64,000 bases of DNA from Pseudomonas migulae NBRC 103157 (GTDB taxonomy: Bacteria > Pseudomonadota > Gammaproteobacteria > Pseudomonadales > Pseudomonadaceae): assembly GCF_002091715.1 (NCBI RefSeq), contig NZ_BDAG01000009.1, forward strand, positions 62,001-126,000. The letters run 5' to 3'. The notes below the pieces were generated by a model, which worked only from the letters and a program-made list of their open reading frames with translations, did not search any database and had not been told where the DNA came from. Made by a program: the position numbers and the translations under genes. Shown here piece after piece: positions 39,589 to 49,775 of the stretch (position 1 is the stretch's first letter; each line of letters opens with the position of its first letter).

Positions 39589-42027
39589 TCAGGCCGGTTT
39601 GGCTTCGACCAAGGCTTCCTGCGCAGCTTCTTTCTCGGCTTCTTTCAGGTCTTCTTCGCTGATCATTTCCGCAATCACCCGCAGACGCTCCACCACCCGC
39701 GCATTCACGCTGCCTTCAGGGAACTCGCCATTTTCATCCGGCGCACCGGCAGGCTCGCCAACCAACAGGCTCAGCGCTTCATCGGCCTGACGCACCGCGT
39801 AGACATGGAATTGCCCCGTGCGCACCGCCGCCAGCACCTTCTCGTCCAACATCAGTGTGGCGACGTTGGCCTGAGGAATGATCGCCCCCTGCTCACCGGT
39901 CAGCCCGCGAGCCTCGCAGAGGCGGAAGAAGCCTTCGATTTTTTCGTTGACCCCGCCAACCGCCTGCACTTCACCGAACTGGTTGATCGAACCGGTGATC
40001 GCAAAGCACTGCTTGAGCGGCGTTTTCGACAAGGCCGAAATCAACGTGCACGCCTCTCCCAGCGACGCACTGTCGCCATCAACGTAACCGTAGGATTGCT
40101 CCAGCGCGATACTCGCGGAAATCGCCAACGGGAATTCCTGGGCGTAACGGCTGCCCAGATACCCGGTAAGGATCATCACGCCTTTGGAGTGAATCGGCTG
40201 GCCGAGGTTAACTTCACGCTCGATGTCGACAATGCCGCTGCCGCCCGGATAGACCGTGGCGGAAATCCGCGCCGGTACACCGAACGCCGAGTCACCGACT
40301 TCCAGCACCGTCAGCCCGTTGCACTTGCCGACCGCTGCGCCATCGGTGTCGATAAGGATGATCCCGGCCAGCATGTCATCGAGAATCCGCGCCGAAACGC
40401 GCCCGGTGCGAGTGGCCTTGGCCTTGAGCGCACGCTCGATGTGCCCGGCGTCGGTCATTTCGTCGCCCGCCAGGTGACGAATGAAGTCCGCTTCGCTGAC
40501 CAGTTGGAACAAGTCGCCAATGCGCGCGGACAAACGTCCCTGATGCTCAGCCAGACGCGCGCTGTACGTCGCCAGGCGCGCCACCGCATCGGCGGTCAGC
40601 GGCGCCATGCCTTCTTCGGAGGTGCGGGTTTTAAGTAGCTGGGCGAACTGTTCCAGGCTCTCGTCGACCATCGGGATGTCTTCGTCGAAATCCACCAGGA
40701 CGCGGAACATCTCCTGGAAGTCCGGATCGAGGTCTTGCAGCGTGTAATACAGTTGTCGGGCACCAATGATGACGACTTTGACCTGCAACGGAATGTGTTG
40801 CGGTGTCAGGGTCACGGTGGCCAGGCGACCCAGATCACCCAGCGGCGATTCCATTTTCAGCTTGCGCGATTGCAGGGCGCGCTTGAGCGCATCCCACACG
40901 AACGGTTCGCTGAGCATTTTTTCCGCTTCGAGGATCAGGAAACCGCCGTTGGCACGGTGCAGCGCGCCCGGTCGCAGTTGACGATACGTCGTGTAGAGCG
41001 CGCCCTGATCGGTGCTGTATTCGATGCGGCCAAACAGGTTTTCGTAAGTCGGGTGCGGTTCGAACACCACCGGCGCACCGCCGCTGGCCGAATGACCGAC
41101 CATCAGGCTCGGCGCGTATTGCTCCTCCAGCATCTTGCGGGCAACAGCGTCGGCTTTGCTGTCGTCCACCAGTTGCTCGACCACGGTTTTCAGCAGATAA
41201 ACCTGCATCGCCTGCAGGTAACCGCACACCGCCGCGTTCTCGGCGTATTTCTCCGACAACGGCGACAACAACGGCTGCAAGGCCAGGGTGATGGTTTCTT
41301 CGTTGAGGTGGCGCAGTTGATTGCTCGACTCACGCTTCCATTGCGGCAGGCTGGCGAGCTCTTCGTTCAGGCGCTCTTCCAGTCCGGAAATATCATCGTG
41401 AAAACGCTCGCGATCGGCTTCCGGCAACTGGGCGAATTCCGCTTCATCCAGTGCCTTGCCTTCACTCATCGGGGTAAACGCGATGTTGCTGGCATCGCGG
41501 TAAAGCGCGACGTCTTTCTCCAGCGCCAGGCGCTCGATGATGTCCAGCGCCTTGTCATAGCGCTGGTTGAAAGCGCGGTCGATGGCGCTTTTCTTCTGCT
41601 GGTAGGACGGATGTTCGAACACCGCGGGAAAAGTCGCCAACAGGTTGTCGATCAACCCGTTGATATCACCGATGAACGCGCCGGCAGTGCCCGAGGGCAA
41701 TTCCAGGGCGCGGGGCTCGCGGGGCTCATCGAAATTGTTGACGTAGACCCAGTCGGCCGGGGTCTGCAAGCGTTTGCCTTCGGCCTTCAGGTAGCGTTTG
41801 ACGAACGAAAACCGGCCAGTGCCAGGCTCGCCCATGACGAATACGTTGTAACCGGGGCGTGGCATGGCCACACCGAACTGCAAGGCTTCGACCGCACGTT
41901 CCTGGCCAAGCACACCGCGGAAGGGCTCCAGATCATTGGTGGTAGAGAAGCTGAACTGTTCAGCGGAAAACGGACGAGTCAGCGCTTCGGGCGCTAGACG
42001 CAAGCTGGCAGCAACAGGATCAGGCAT
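39589..42027 (-). CDS. Lon-like AAA protease (LonB/YcbZ type, PA4576-like)
   Basis: 812 residues. N-terminal AAA_32-type region with a P-loop at residues 66-73 reading GEPGTGRF, where Arg replaces the usual Lys. A helical insert (about 180-300) precedes AAA elements such as GGFLILEAEKMLSEPFVWDALKRAL and TSEEGMAPL. The C-terminal S16 protease domain has the catalytic Ser in YVDGDSASLGEACTLISAL (about residue 652) and the Lys in VGGVNEKIEGFF (about 695). Predicted cytoplasmic proteolysis; substrates unknown. The neighbourhood matches PAO1 PA4576. Confidence 0.9.
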   Translation of the reverse strand: MPDPVAASLRLAPEALTRPFSAEQFSFSTTNDLEPFRGVLGQERAVEALQFGVAMPRPGYNVFVMGEPGTGRFSFVKRYLKAEGKRLQTPADWVYVNNFDEPREPRALELPSGTAGAFIGDINGLIDNLLATFPAVFEHPSYQQKKSAIDRAFNQRYDKALDIIERLALEKDVALYRDASNIAFTPMSEGKALDEAEFAQLPEADRERFHDDISGLEERLNEELASLPQWKRESSNQLRHLNEETITLALQPLLSPLSEKYAENAAVCGYLQAMQVYLLKTVVEQLVDDSKADAVARKMLEEQYAPSLMVGHSASGGAPVVFEPHPTYENLFGRIEYSTDQGALYTTYRQLRPGALHRANGGFLILEAEKMLSEPFVWDALKRALQSRKLKMESPLGDLGRLATVTLTPQHIPLQVKVVIIGARQLYYTLQDLDPDFQEMFRVLVDFDEDIPMVDESLEQFAQLLKTRTSEEGMAPLTADAVARLATYSARLAEHQGRLSARIGDLFQLVSEADFIRHLAGDEMTDAGHIERALKAKATRTGRVSARILDDMLAGIILIDTDGAAVGKCNGLTVLEVGDSAFGVPARISATVYPGGSGIVDIEREVNLGQPIHSKGVMILTGYLGSRYAQEFPLAISASIALEQSYGYVDGDSASLGEACTLISALSKTPLKQCFAITGSINQFGEVQAVGGVNEKIEGFFRLCEARGLTGEQGAIIPQANVATLMLDEKVLAAVRTGQFHVYAVRQADEALSLLVGEPAGAPDENGEFPEGSVNARVVERLRVIAEMISEEDLKEAEKEAAQEALVEAKPA

Positions 42028-42444
42028 CGGGCTTCCTTACATCAGGCGGGGCAGATAGCGGCATTCTGGCGCTGCCCATACCCCACTGGCAAGGCGCGCC
42101 TTTAGCCAAAGCATAGCTAAACGGCTATCCCCGGGCGGACCGGGTCTAAATCAACGTTTTCAACGAATATTTCGCAAAATGTGACGGAACCCTTGGAACG
42201 TGCCTAAACTCCAAACTGCGCGGCTGGAACAATAACCGGCCCACTGGCGCCGTAGTGGTCTGTACGAAAACTCGCCGAGCGGCGATCAGGCAAGGCGAAA
42301 ACAGATGAGGAAGCGGAGTGTGGGGGACCCACATGAGCATTCCGAGTCTATTTTCAACGCAGCCTGATCGCCGCGCAGGCAGTTTTCGTACAGAGCCGGG
42401 CCAGAACCCTTGTCCATTGGTATGCACATAAAGAGAACAAAGCT
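42028..42444. other. Intergenic region carrying a MITE-like element
   Basis: 417 bases between the divergent Lon-like and DUF3015 genes. The right part holds the 134-bp element at 42260-42393. No promoter hexamers were clear. Confidence 0.6.
42260..42393. mobile_element. MITE-like element, 134 bp
   Basis: Ends are inverted: CTGTACGAAAACT at 42260-42272 and its complement at 42381-42393. Moving inward, 7 bases differ and then CGGCGATCAGGC matches perfectly on both sides, giving 32-bp imperfect terminal repeats. There is no room for a transposase. A clear target duplication is not seen. It sits about 50 bases upstream of the DUF3015 start, so it may supply part of that promoter. Confidence 0.7.
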
Positions 42445-42933
42445 ATGAAACGGATTCTTCTCGGTACTCTCTTCACCGCTGTATCCATCAACGCCATGGC
42501 CCAAGCACCAGGTGGCCCGGATTGCGGTTGGGGCAACATGCTGTTCGAAGGTCAGCGTGGCACCCCGGCTCACTTCCTGGCATCCACCACCAACGGCACT
42601 TCCGGTAACGCAACCTTCGGTATGACCTCCGGTACCAACGGTTGCTCGACTAATGCGTCGCTGACCTATGGCGGCAAATCCTGGATTGCCATGAATGGCA
42701 TGATGAACGAGCTGTCCGAAGACATGGCCAAGGGTCAGGGCGAAGCGCTGACCACTTACGCCGTGGTACTGGGCGTGGCGCCGGAAGACCGTGCGCACTT
42801 CGCCGCCGTCACTCATGAGCACTTCCAGCAGATCTTCAGCAAGGCTGACGTGACCGCTGACGACGTGCATACCAACACCCTGGCCGTTCTGAAGAGCGAT
42901 CCGCGTCTGGCCAAGTACGCCACTCAAGCTTAA
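42445..42933 (+). CDS. DUF3015 family exported protein
   Basis: 162 residues. Signal peptide MKRILLGTLFTAVSINAMAQA, then the DUF3015 pattern: PGGPDCGWGNMLFEGQ, HFLASTTNGTSGNATFGMTSGTNGC, and NELSEDMAKGQGEALTTYA VLLGV-type region. Two conserved Cys may form a disulphide. Function unknown; a periplasmic location is inferred. Ribosome site AAAGAGAA. Followed by a strong terminator. Confidence 0.9.
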   Translation: MKRILLGTLFTAVSINAMAQAPGGPDCGWGNMLFEGQRGTPAHFLASTTNGTSGNATFGMTSGTNGCSTNASLTYGGKSWIAMNGMMNELSEDMAKGQGEALTTYAVVLGVAPEDRAHFAAVTHEHFQQIFSKADVTADDVHTNTLAVLKSDPRLAKYATQA

Positions 42934-42938
42934 GCTCG

Positions 42939-42977
42939 ACCCGCCCGTTCCTTTAGGGGAGCGGGTTTTGTTTTTTT
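42939..42977 (+). terminator. Terminator of the DUF3015 gene
   Basis: ACCCGC...GCGGGT stem around a loop, followed by TTTGTTTTTTT, 6 bases after the stop. Confidence 0.85.
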
Positions 42978-43009
42978 GGACCTGTCCCTTTTCGGCCATA
43001 TCCTCCAAC

Positions 43010-43097
43010 TGTAGGAGCCGGCTTGCTGGCGATGGCATCACCGCGGTGTATGTGAACGACCGCGTCGATACCATCGCCAGCAAGCCGGCTCCTGCAA
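43010..43097. repeat. REP doublet, GCCGGCTTGCTGGCGAT type
   Basis: Forward tgtaggagccggcttgctgg and inverted ccagcaagccggctcctgca about 45 bases apart. Confidence 0.9.
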
Positions 43098-43149
43098 GGA
43101 CGGATCTTCCGTACCGGGTCTTTATTTTTTTCGACTTAAGTTGCCCACT

Positions 43150-45003
43150 ATGCTCAAACGCCTTGCCTGGCTGGCGCTCTGTGTCTGCGCCCCGCTGTCC
43201 GCCGCGCCACACATCGACAATCAACGTTTGCAGCAACTGGCCAATGATCCCTTCTGGCTTTCCCTCGGTCATTACGAAACCGCCAAGCTGGGCGGCTGGC
43301 GCAGCTATGTCAGCGACAGGAAGTTCTTTCTGGCGCCCGACGGCAATGAACATCCCGACCGTGAACTGGCCGCGACCGTGCAGGCGCTCTATGCCCCAGC
43401 CAGTGCCGGCGAGCAACACGCGCAATGTGTCTACCCGGCGCGTACTCGCTGGCTGAAAGCACAACTCAACCTGACCGACCTGCCGCCCCTGGACTGCACC
43501 GAGTTCAAGCAATGGTTCAAGGATGTCTCGCCCCACAGCGCGGTGATGATTTTCCCGGCGGCGTATCTGAACAGCCCGTCATCGATGTTCGGCCATACCC
43601 TGCTGCGCATCGATCAGGCAGGTGTGCAGAGCGACAAGACGGCGCTGCTCAGCTATGCGATCAACTTCGGCGCCTACATCGAAGGCTCGGACAACAGCAT
43701 CCTCTACGCCTGGAAGGGCTTGATGGGCGGCTATCCGGGCCTGTTCGCGCTGGTGCCGTACCAGGAAAAACTCTCGGAATATCGCAGTCTCGAGAACCGT
43801 GACCTGTGGGAATACCGGCTGAACCTGACGCCACAAGAAACCGAGCGCATGGTCGAGCATGTCTGGGAGCTCAAGCAGATCCAGTTCGACTATTTCTTCT
43901 TCGACGAAAACTGCTCCTATCGCCTGCTGGAGCTTTTGCAGGTAGCGCGCCCGAGCCTGCGCCTCACTGAACAATTCCCGCTGACCGCGATTCCAACCGA
44001 CACCGTCAAAGCCGTGAAAGAAGCAGGCCTGGTGGAATCCATTCAATATCGTCCGTCCCGCGAGCGTGAGCTGCTGAGCCGCGCCGAGCCGCTCACCGAT
44101 GAAGAACAGCAGTGGGTACTGAAAGTCAGCGCCGACCAGAAACAATTGCAGGAACCGGCGTTCAAGGCGCAACCCCGCGCGCGCCAGGCACTGATCATCG
44201 ACGCGGCTTACCGGCTCGAACGCTACCGCGCCAACGGCCAGGAACGCGACCCGCAACGGGCCCAACGCAGTTTCGAATTGCTGCGGGCGATCAACCAGAA
44301 CCCGCCCCCCGAGTTGGACATTCCGCAACCCGGTTTGCCAGAGGACGGCCATGAGTCCCGCACCTGGCAGGCGGGCATCGGCACCCGGGGCGACAAGGCG
44401 TTTGGTGAATATGGCCTGCGCATGGCCTATCACGACCTCAACGACAACTCCGAAAGTTTTCCCCTCGGCGCGCAGATTGAAATCCTGCAGATGAAACTGC
44501 GCCAGTACGAAGGCAATCAATGGCAGTTGCAGCAACTGGACCTGGCGACCATTCGCTCCCTGACGCCGCGCAACGAGCTGTTGCAGCCGTTGTCGTGGCA
44601 AGTCACCGGCGGCCTTGAGCGCGTGCCGGGCAAACATGACGATGAAACGCTGGTCAGCCACGTCAACGGCGGTGGCGGCGGCACCTGGCAGTTGAGCGAG
44701 GACATGCTTGGTTTTGCCTTGGGCACGGTGCGCGTTGAGCACAACAACGACTTCGCGGGCTTTATCGCGCCAGCCGCCGGTTTCAATAGCGGTGTGCTGT
44801 GGAAAAATCCGCTGGGCAATTTCAGCCTTGAAGCCAAAGGCGATTTCTTCACCAATGGCGAAGTCCGCCGCAGCGTGAGCCTGAACCAACAGTGGGAGTT
44901 GTCGCGCAACCTGGGCCTGCGCCTGAGCGCCCAGCGCGAATTCAGCCACCTCGCCTCGCCCGAGAACGAAGTGATGCTTGAGATGAAGTGGTATCACTAT
45001 TGA
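43150..45003 (+). CDS. DUF4105 (Lnb N-terminal periplasmic domain) protein
   Basis: 617 residues. Signal peptide MLKRLAWLALCVCAPLSAAP. The DUF4105 region (about 130-310) shows MIFPAAYLNSPSSMFGHTLLRID, LSYAINFGAYIEGSDN, GLMGGYPGLFALVPYQEKLSEYRSLENRDLWEYRL and FFFDENCSYRLLELLQ, with His and Cys residues that resemble a NlpC/P60-like papain site. The C-terminal third is beta-rich and could be an outer-membrane barrel; this is inference. An in-frame TTG at 43141 is an alternative start. PA4579-type gene; function unknown. Confidence 0.88.
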   Translation: MLKRLAWLALCVCAPLSAAPHIDNQRLQQLANDPFWLSLGHYETAKLGGWRSYVSDRKFFLAPDGNEHPDRELAATVQALYAPASAGEQHAQCVYPARTRWLKAQLNLTDLPPLDCTEFKQWFKDVSPHSAVMIFPAAYLNSPSSMFGHTLLRIDQAGVQSDKTALLSYAINFGAYIEGSDNSILYAWKGLMGGYPGLFALVPYQEKLSEYRSLENRDLWEYRLNLTPQETERMVEHVWELKQIQFDYFFFDENCSYRLLELLQVARPSLRLTEQFPLTAIPTDTVKAVKEAGLVESIQYRPSRERELLSRAEPLTDEEQQWVLKVSADQKQLQEPAFKAQPRARQALIIDAAYRLERYRANGQERDPQRAQRSFELLRAINQNPPPELDIPQPGLPEDGHESRTWQAGIGTRGDKAFGEYGLRMAYHDLNDNSESFPLGAQIEILQMKLRQYEGNQWQLQQLDLATIRSLTPRNELLQPLSWQVTGGLERVPGKHDDETLVSHVNGGGGGTWQLSEDMLGFALGTVRVEHNNDFAGFIAPAAGFNSGVLWKNPLGNFSLEAKGDFFTNGEVRRSVSLNQQWELSRNLGLRLSAQREFSHLASPENEVMLEMKWYHY

Positions 45004-45005
45004 CC

Positions 45006-45093
45006 TGTAGGAGCCGGCTTGCTGGCGATGGCATCACTGCGGTGTAACCTGAATGACCGCAGTGATGCTATCGCCAGCAAGCCGGCTCCTACA
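45006..45093. repeat. REP doublet, GCCGGCTTGCTGGCGAT type
   Basis: Starts 3 bases after the DUF4105 stop: forward tgtaggagccggcttgctgg and inverted ccagcaagccggctcctaca. Confidence 0.9.
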
Positions 45094-45198
45094 AAGGGAT
45101 TTCGCTACCTGACAGATTCATCACACTCCTTTCACGAACGCCTCACGAATCCACTCCTAGACTTCACGTATAGGTCGTCGAATGGCCGGGAGTCCGAG

Positions 45199-45555
45199 AT
45201 GTGGCGTTGCGTGGGTGTAGTGGCTGTATTGATGTTGATCGCGGGCTGCCAGACGACCCACGAAGACCTGATTGCCAAGGGCTATCCACCGGCCTTCGCC
45301 GATGGTTTCGACGACGGCTGCAGCAGTGGCCGGCAAGCGGCCGGGGCGATCACCGGTGAGTTTCGCAAGAACGTGCCGCGTTATCTCAAGGACAAGCCCT
45401 ACGCCGAAGGCTGGAGCGATGGTTTCCGCCAGTGTCAGGCCATGCGTGAAAGCGAAGACCGCGAGGATTATCGCAGCCACCATTGGGACGAGCGCGAAAG
45501 AGCCTGGCAGCAACGGAAAGACCAGGACGCCGCCCGTGCGTTTCGCTCGCAATGA
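45199..45555 (+). CDS. Small lipoprotein of unknown function
   Basis: 118 residues. Signal peptide MWRCVGVVAVLMLIAGC with lipobox LIAG-C at Cys17. Then FADGFDDGCSSGRQAAGAITGEF and YAEGWSDGFRQC: two GFxxGC/GWxDGxxxC repeats, a motif common to small cell-envelope lipoproteins. Charged, helical C-terminus. Function unknown. ATG 45199 has GGGAG upstream. Confidence 0.85.
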   Translation: MWRCVGVVAVLMLIAGCQTTHEDLIAKGYPPAFADGFDDGCSSGRQAAGAITGEFRKNVPRYLKDKPYAEGWSDGFRQCQAMRESEDREDYRSHHWDERERAWQQRKDQDAARAFRSQ

Positions 45556-45625
45556 GTCGCTTTCAGACATCCATCGAAACTAAAAGACCATGACCATGGC
45601 CCAAACCCTATAACGGGAGAAAACC

Positions 45626-47472
<1,847 letters not shown>

Positions 47473-47656
47473 TTATTGTCGTTGGAAGAGATTGGGCCGG
47501 ACTTTAGCAAACTGACCGCGCACCACGACAGCGCAAAATGTCGCACTTATGAAAATAAATGGTGCGCTGGATATAAATTAATGCGGATCTGGACGATATT
47601 TGCACCCAAACAGGGAGTCGCGATTTGAATACTGCACCGTCATGGATTTCGCCTCT

Positions 47657-47677
47657 TCGAGCAAGCCCGCTCCCACA
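47657..47677. repeat. REP singlet, GCGGGCTTGCTCGAA type
   Basis: tcgagcaagcccgctcccac in reverse orientation. A possible partner 50 bases away is degraded. Confidence 0.7.
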
Positions 47678-47772
47678 TGTGATCTGTGGTGGTCACGAAT
47701 CCGCAGTCCACTGAAAATCAAATAATGTGGGGGCAGCTCGCGAAATGTCGCACCGCGGCGCCACCAAAAGAC

Positions 47773-47809
47773 CAAAAAAAAACGGAGCCCCGAAGGCTCC
47801 GTTTTTTCA
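47773..47809 (-). terminator. Terminator of ettA
   Basis: AAAAAACGGAGCC / GGCTCCGTTTTTT stem around TTCGGG on the minus strand, 17 bases after the ettA stop; T tracts on both strands. Confidence 0.9.
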
Positions 47810-47825
47810 TGCAACCAACCTGGAA

Positions 47826-49490
47826 TCAGGCCAGTTTCTTGTGCCGTACACGATGCGGCTGGGCAGCCGCTTCGCCGAGGCGTTTTTTGCGATCGGCTTC
47901 GTACTCGGTGTAGTTGCCTTCGAAGAACACCGCTTGCGAGTCGTCTTCGTACGCCAGGATGTGGGTCGCGACGCGGTCAAGGAACCACCGATCGTGAGAG
48001 ATCACAATGGCGGCGCCCGGGAAGTCCAGCAGAGCTTCTTCCAGGGAACGCAGGGTTTCAACGTCGAGGTCGTTGGACGGTTCGTCGAGCAGCAGGACGT
48101 TGCCGCCCTCCTTCAGGGTCAGGGCCAGGTGCAAGCGACCGCGCTCACCACCGGACAGGTCCTTGACGAACTTCTGCTGATCGCCGCCCTTGAAGTTGAA
48201 GCGACCGACGTAAGTACGCGACGGAATCTCGTAGTTGCCGATGCGGATCTGATCCGAACCGTCGGAGATTTGCTGGAACACGGTCTTGCTGCCGTCCAGG
48301 TCTTCACGGCTCTGGTCGACGCACGCCAGTTGCACGGTTTCGCCGACTTCGATGGTGCCCGAATCCGGAGTTTCCTTGCCCATCAGCATACGGAACAGCG
48401 TGGATTTACCCGCGCCGTTACCGCCGATCACGCCAACGATGGCGCCTTTCGGCATCGAGAACGACAGGTTGTCGATCAACACGCGATCGCCGTAGCCCTT
48501 GGTGACGTTCTTGAACTCGATGACCTTGTCACCCAGGCGCGGACCGGCCGGGATGTAGATCTCGTTGGTTTCACTGCGCTTCTGGAATTCCTGCGATTGC
48601 ATTTCTTCGAAGCGTTGCAGACGAGCCTTGGATTTGGACTGGCGGGCCTTGGCGCCTTTGCGCACCCACTCCAGTTCTTCCTTCATGGCTTTTTCGTGGG
48701 CCGACTGCTGCTTGGATTCGGCAGCCAGACGATCGGACTTGGCTTCGAGCCAACCCGAATAGTTGCCCTCGTAAGGAATGCCCGCGCCGCGGTCAAGTTC
48801 CAGAATCCAGCCGGCGACGTTGTCCAGGAAGTAACGGTCGTGCGTGATCGCAACGACGGTGCCCGGGAAGTCGTGGAGGAAGTGTTCCAGCCAGGCGACG
48901 GAGTCGGCGTCCAGGTGGTTGGTCGGTTCGTCGAGCAGCAGCATGTCGGGGGCGGACAGCAGCAGGCGGCACAGGGCCACACGACGCTTCTCACCACCGG
49001 AAAGGAATTCGACCTTGGCGTCCCACGCCGGCAGACGCAGCGCATCGGCGGCGACTTCCAGTTGGCGGTCCAGGTTGTGACCGTCGCTGGCTTGCAGGAT
49101 GGCTTCGAGCTTGGCCTGTTCGGCTGCCAGTTTGTCGAAGTCGGCATCTTCTTCAGCGTAAGCCGCGTAGACCTCGTCCAGGCGCGCCTGGGCGTTCTTG
49201 ATCACGCTGACCGCTTCCTCGACCACTTCACGCACGGTTTTGGTCGGGTCCAGGATCGGCTCTTGCGGCAGGTAGCCGATGTTCAGCTCCGGCATCGGAC
49301 GGGCTTCGCCTTCGAACTCGGTGTCGACGCCAGCCATGATTTTCAGCAACGTGGATTTACCCGAACCGTTGAGGCCGAGCACGCCGATCTTGGCGCCGGG
49401 GAAGAAAGACAGCGAAATGTTTTTCAGGATTTCCCGCTTCGGCGGAACAACTTTGCCCAGCCGATGCATGGTGAAGACGTATTGAGCCAT
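47826..49490 (-). CDS. ettA: Energy-dependent translational throttle protein EttA (ABC-F ATPase)
   Basis: 554 residues. Soluble ABC-F protein with two nucleotide-binding domains and no membrane segment. Walker A GLNGSGKSTLLK and GGNGAGKSTLFR; signatures LSGGEKRRVALCRLLL and LSGGERGRLHLALTL; Walker B LLLDEPTNHLD and LLLDEPSNDLD. The arm domain (about 90-140) and linker RKGAKARQSKSKARLQRFEEM are the EttA marks. EttA binds the ribosomal E site and gates the first elongation step according to ATP/ADP. Strong identity to the E. coli protein as I know it. Confidence 0.96.
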   Translation of the reverse strand: MAQYVFTMHRLGKVVPPKREILKNISLSFFPGAKIGVLGLNGSGKSTLLKIMAGVDTEFEGEARPMPELNIGYLPQEPILDPTKTVREVVEEAVSVIKNAQARLDEVYAAYAEEDADFDKLAAEQAKLEAILQASDGHNLDRQLEVAADALRLPAWDAKVEFLSGGEKRRVALCRLLLSAPDMLLLDEPTNHLDADSVAWLEHFLHDFPGTVVAITHDRYFLDNVAGWILELDRGAGIPYEGNYSGWLEAKSDRLAAESKQQSAHEKAMKEELEWVRKGAKARQSKSKARLQRFEEMQSQEFQKRSETNEIYIPAGPRLGDKVIEFKNVTKGYGDRVLIDNLSFSMPKGAIVGVIGGNGAGKSTLFRMLMGKETPDSGTIEVGETVQLACVDQSREDLDGSKTVFQQISDGSDQIRIGNYEIPSRTYVGRFNFKGGDQQKFVKDLSGGERGRLHLALTLKEGGNVLLLDEPSNDLDVETLRSLEEALLDFPGAAIVISHDRWFLDRVATHILAYEDDSQAVFFEGNYTEYEADRKKRLGEAAAQPHRVRHKKLA

Positions 49491-49775
49491 GGAGAACCTT
49501 GGGTCAGTGACAGATGAATGATTAGGGCGCAGGCGATGCCTGGCCAGGCCGTGCGCGTCGCCCGATTGAAAGCTATCAATATGTGCGCGCTGAAAAAGCC
49601 TGATTCTAGGAGCTGGAACGCTCCCGCGTAACCGGCAAAGCTACCTGAATGACGAGAGGCAGTCCAGCCGGGAGGGTCTGGCACTTTGCCACAACTCAAG
49701 GCATGCTAGCCGCCCTCCGGGCGTCCGGCTTATAGTGCACGTCGCGCCAGTCCAGCCAAACCGCAGGATTACAGT

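Noticed and set aside
42286..43536. 416-residue minus-strand frame across the MITE, the DUF3015 gene and the REP doublet
   Set aside because: It crosses a terminator and repeats, is antisense to a gene with a signal peptide and family pattern, and has no motif.
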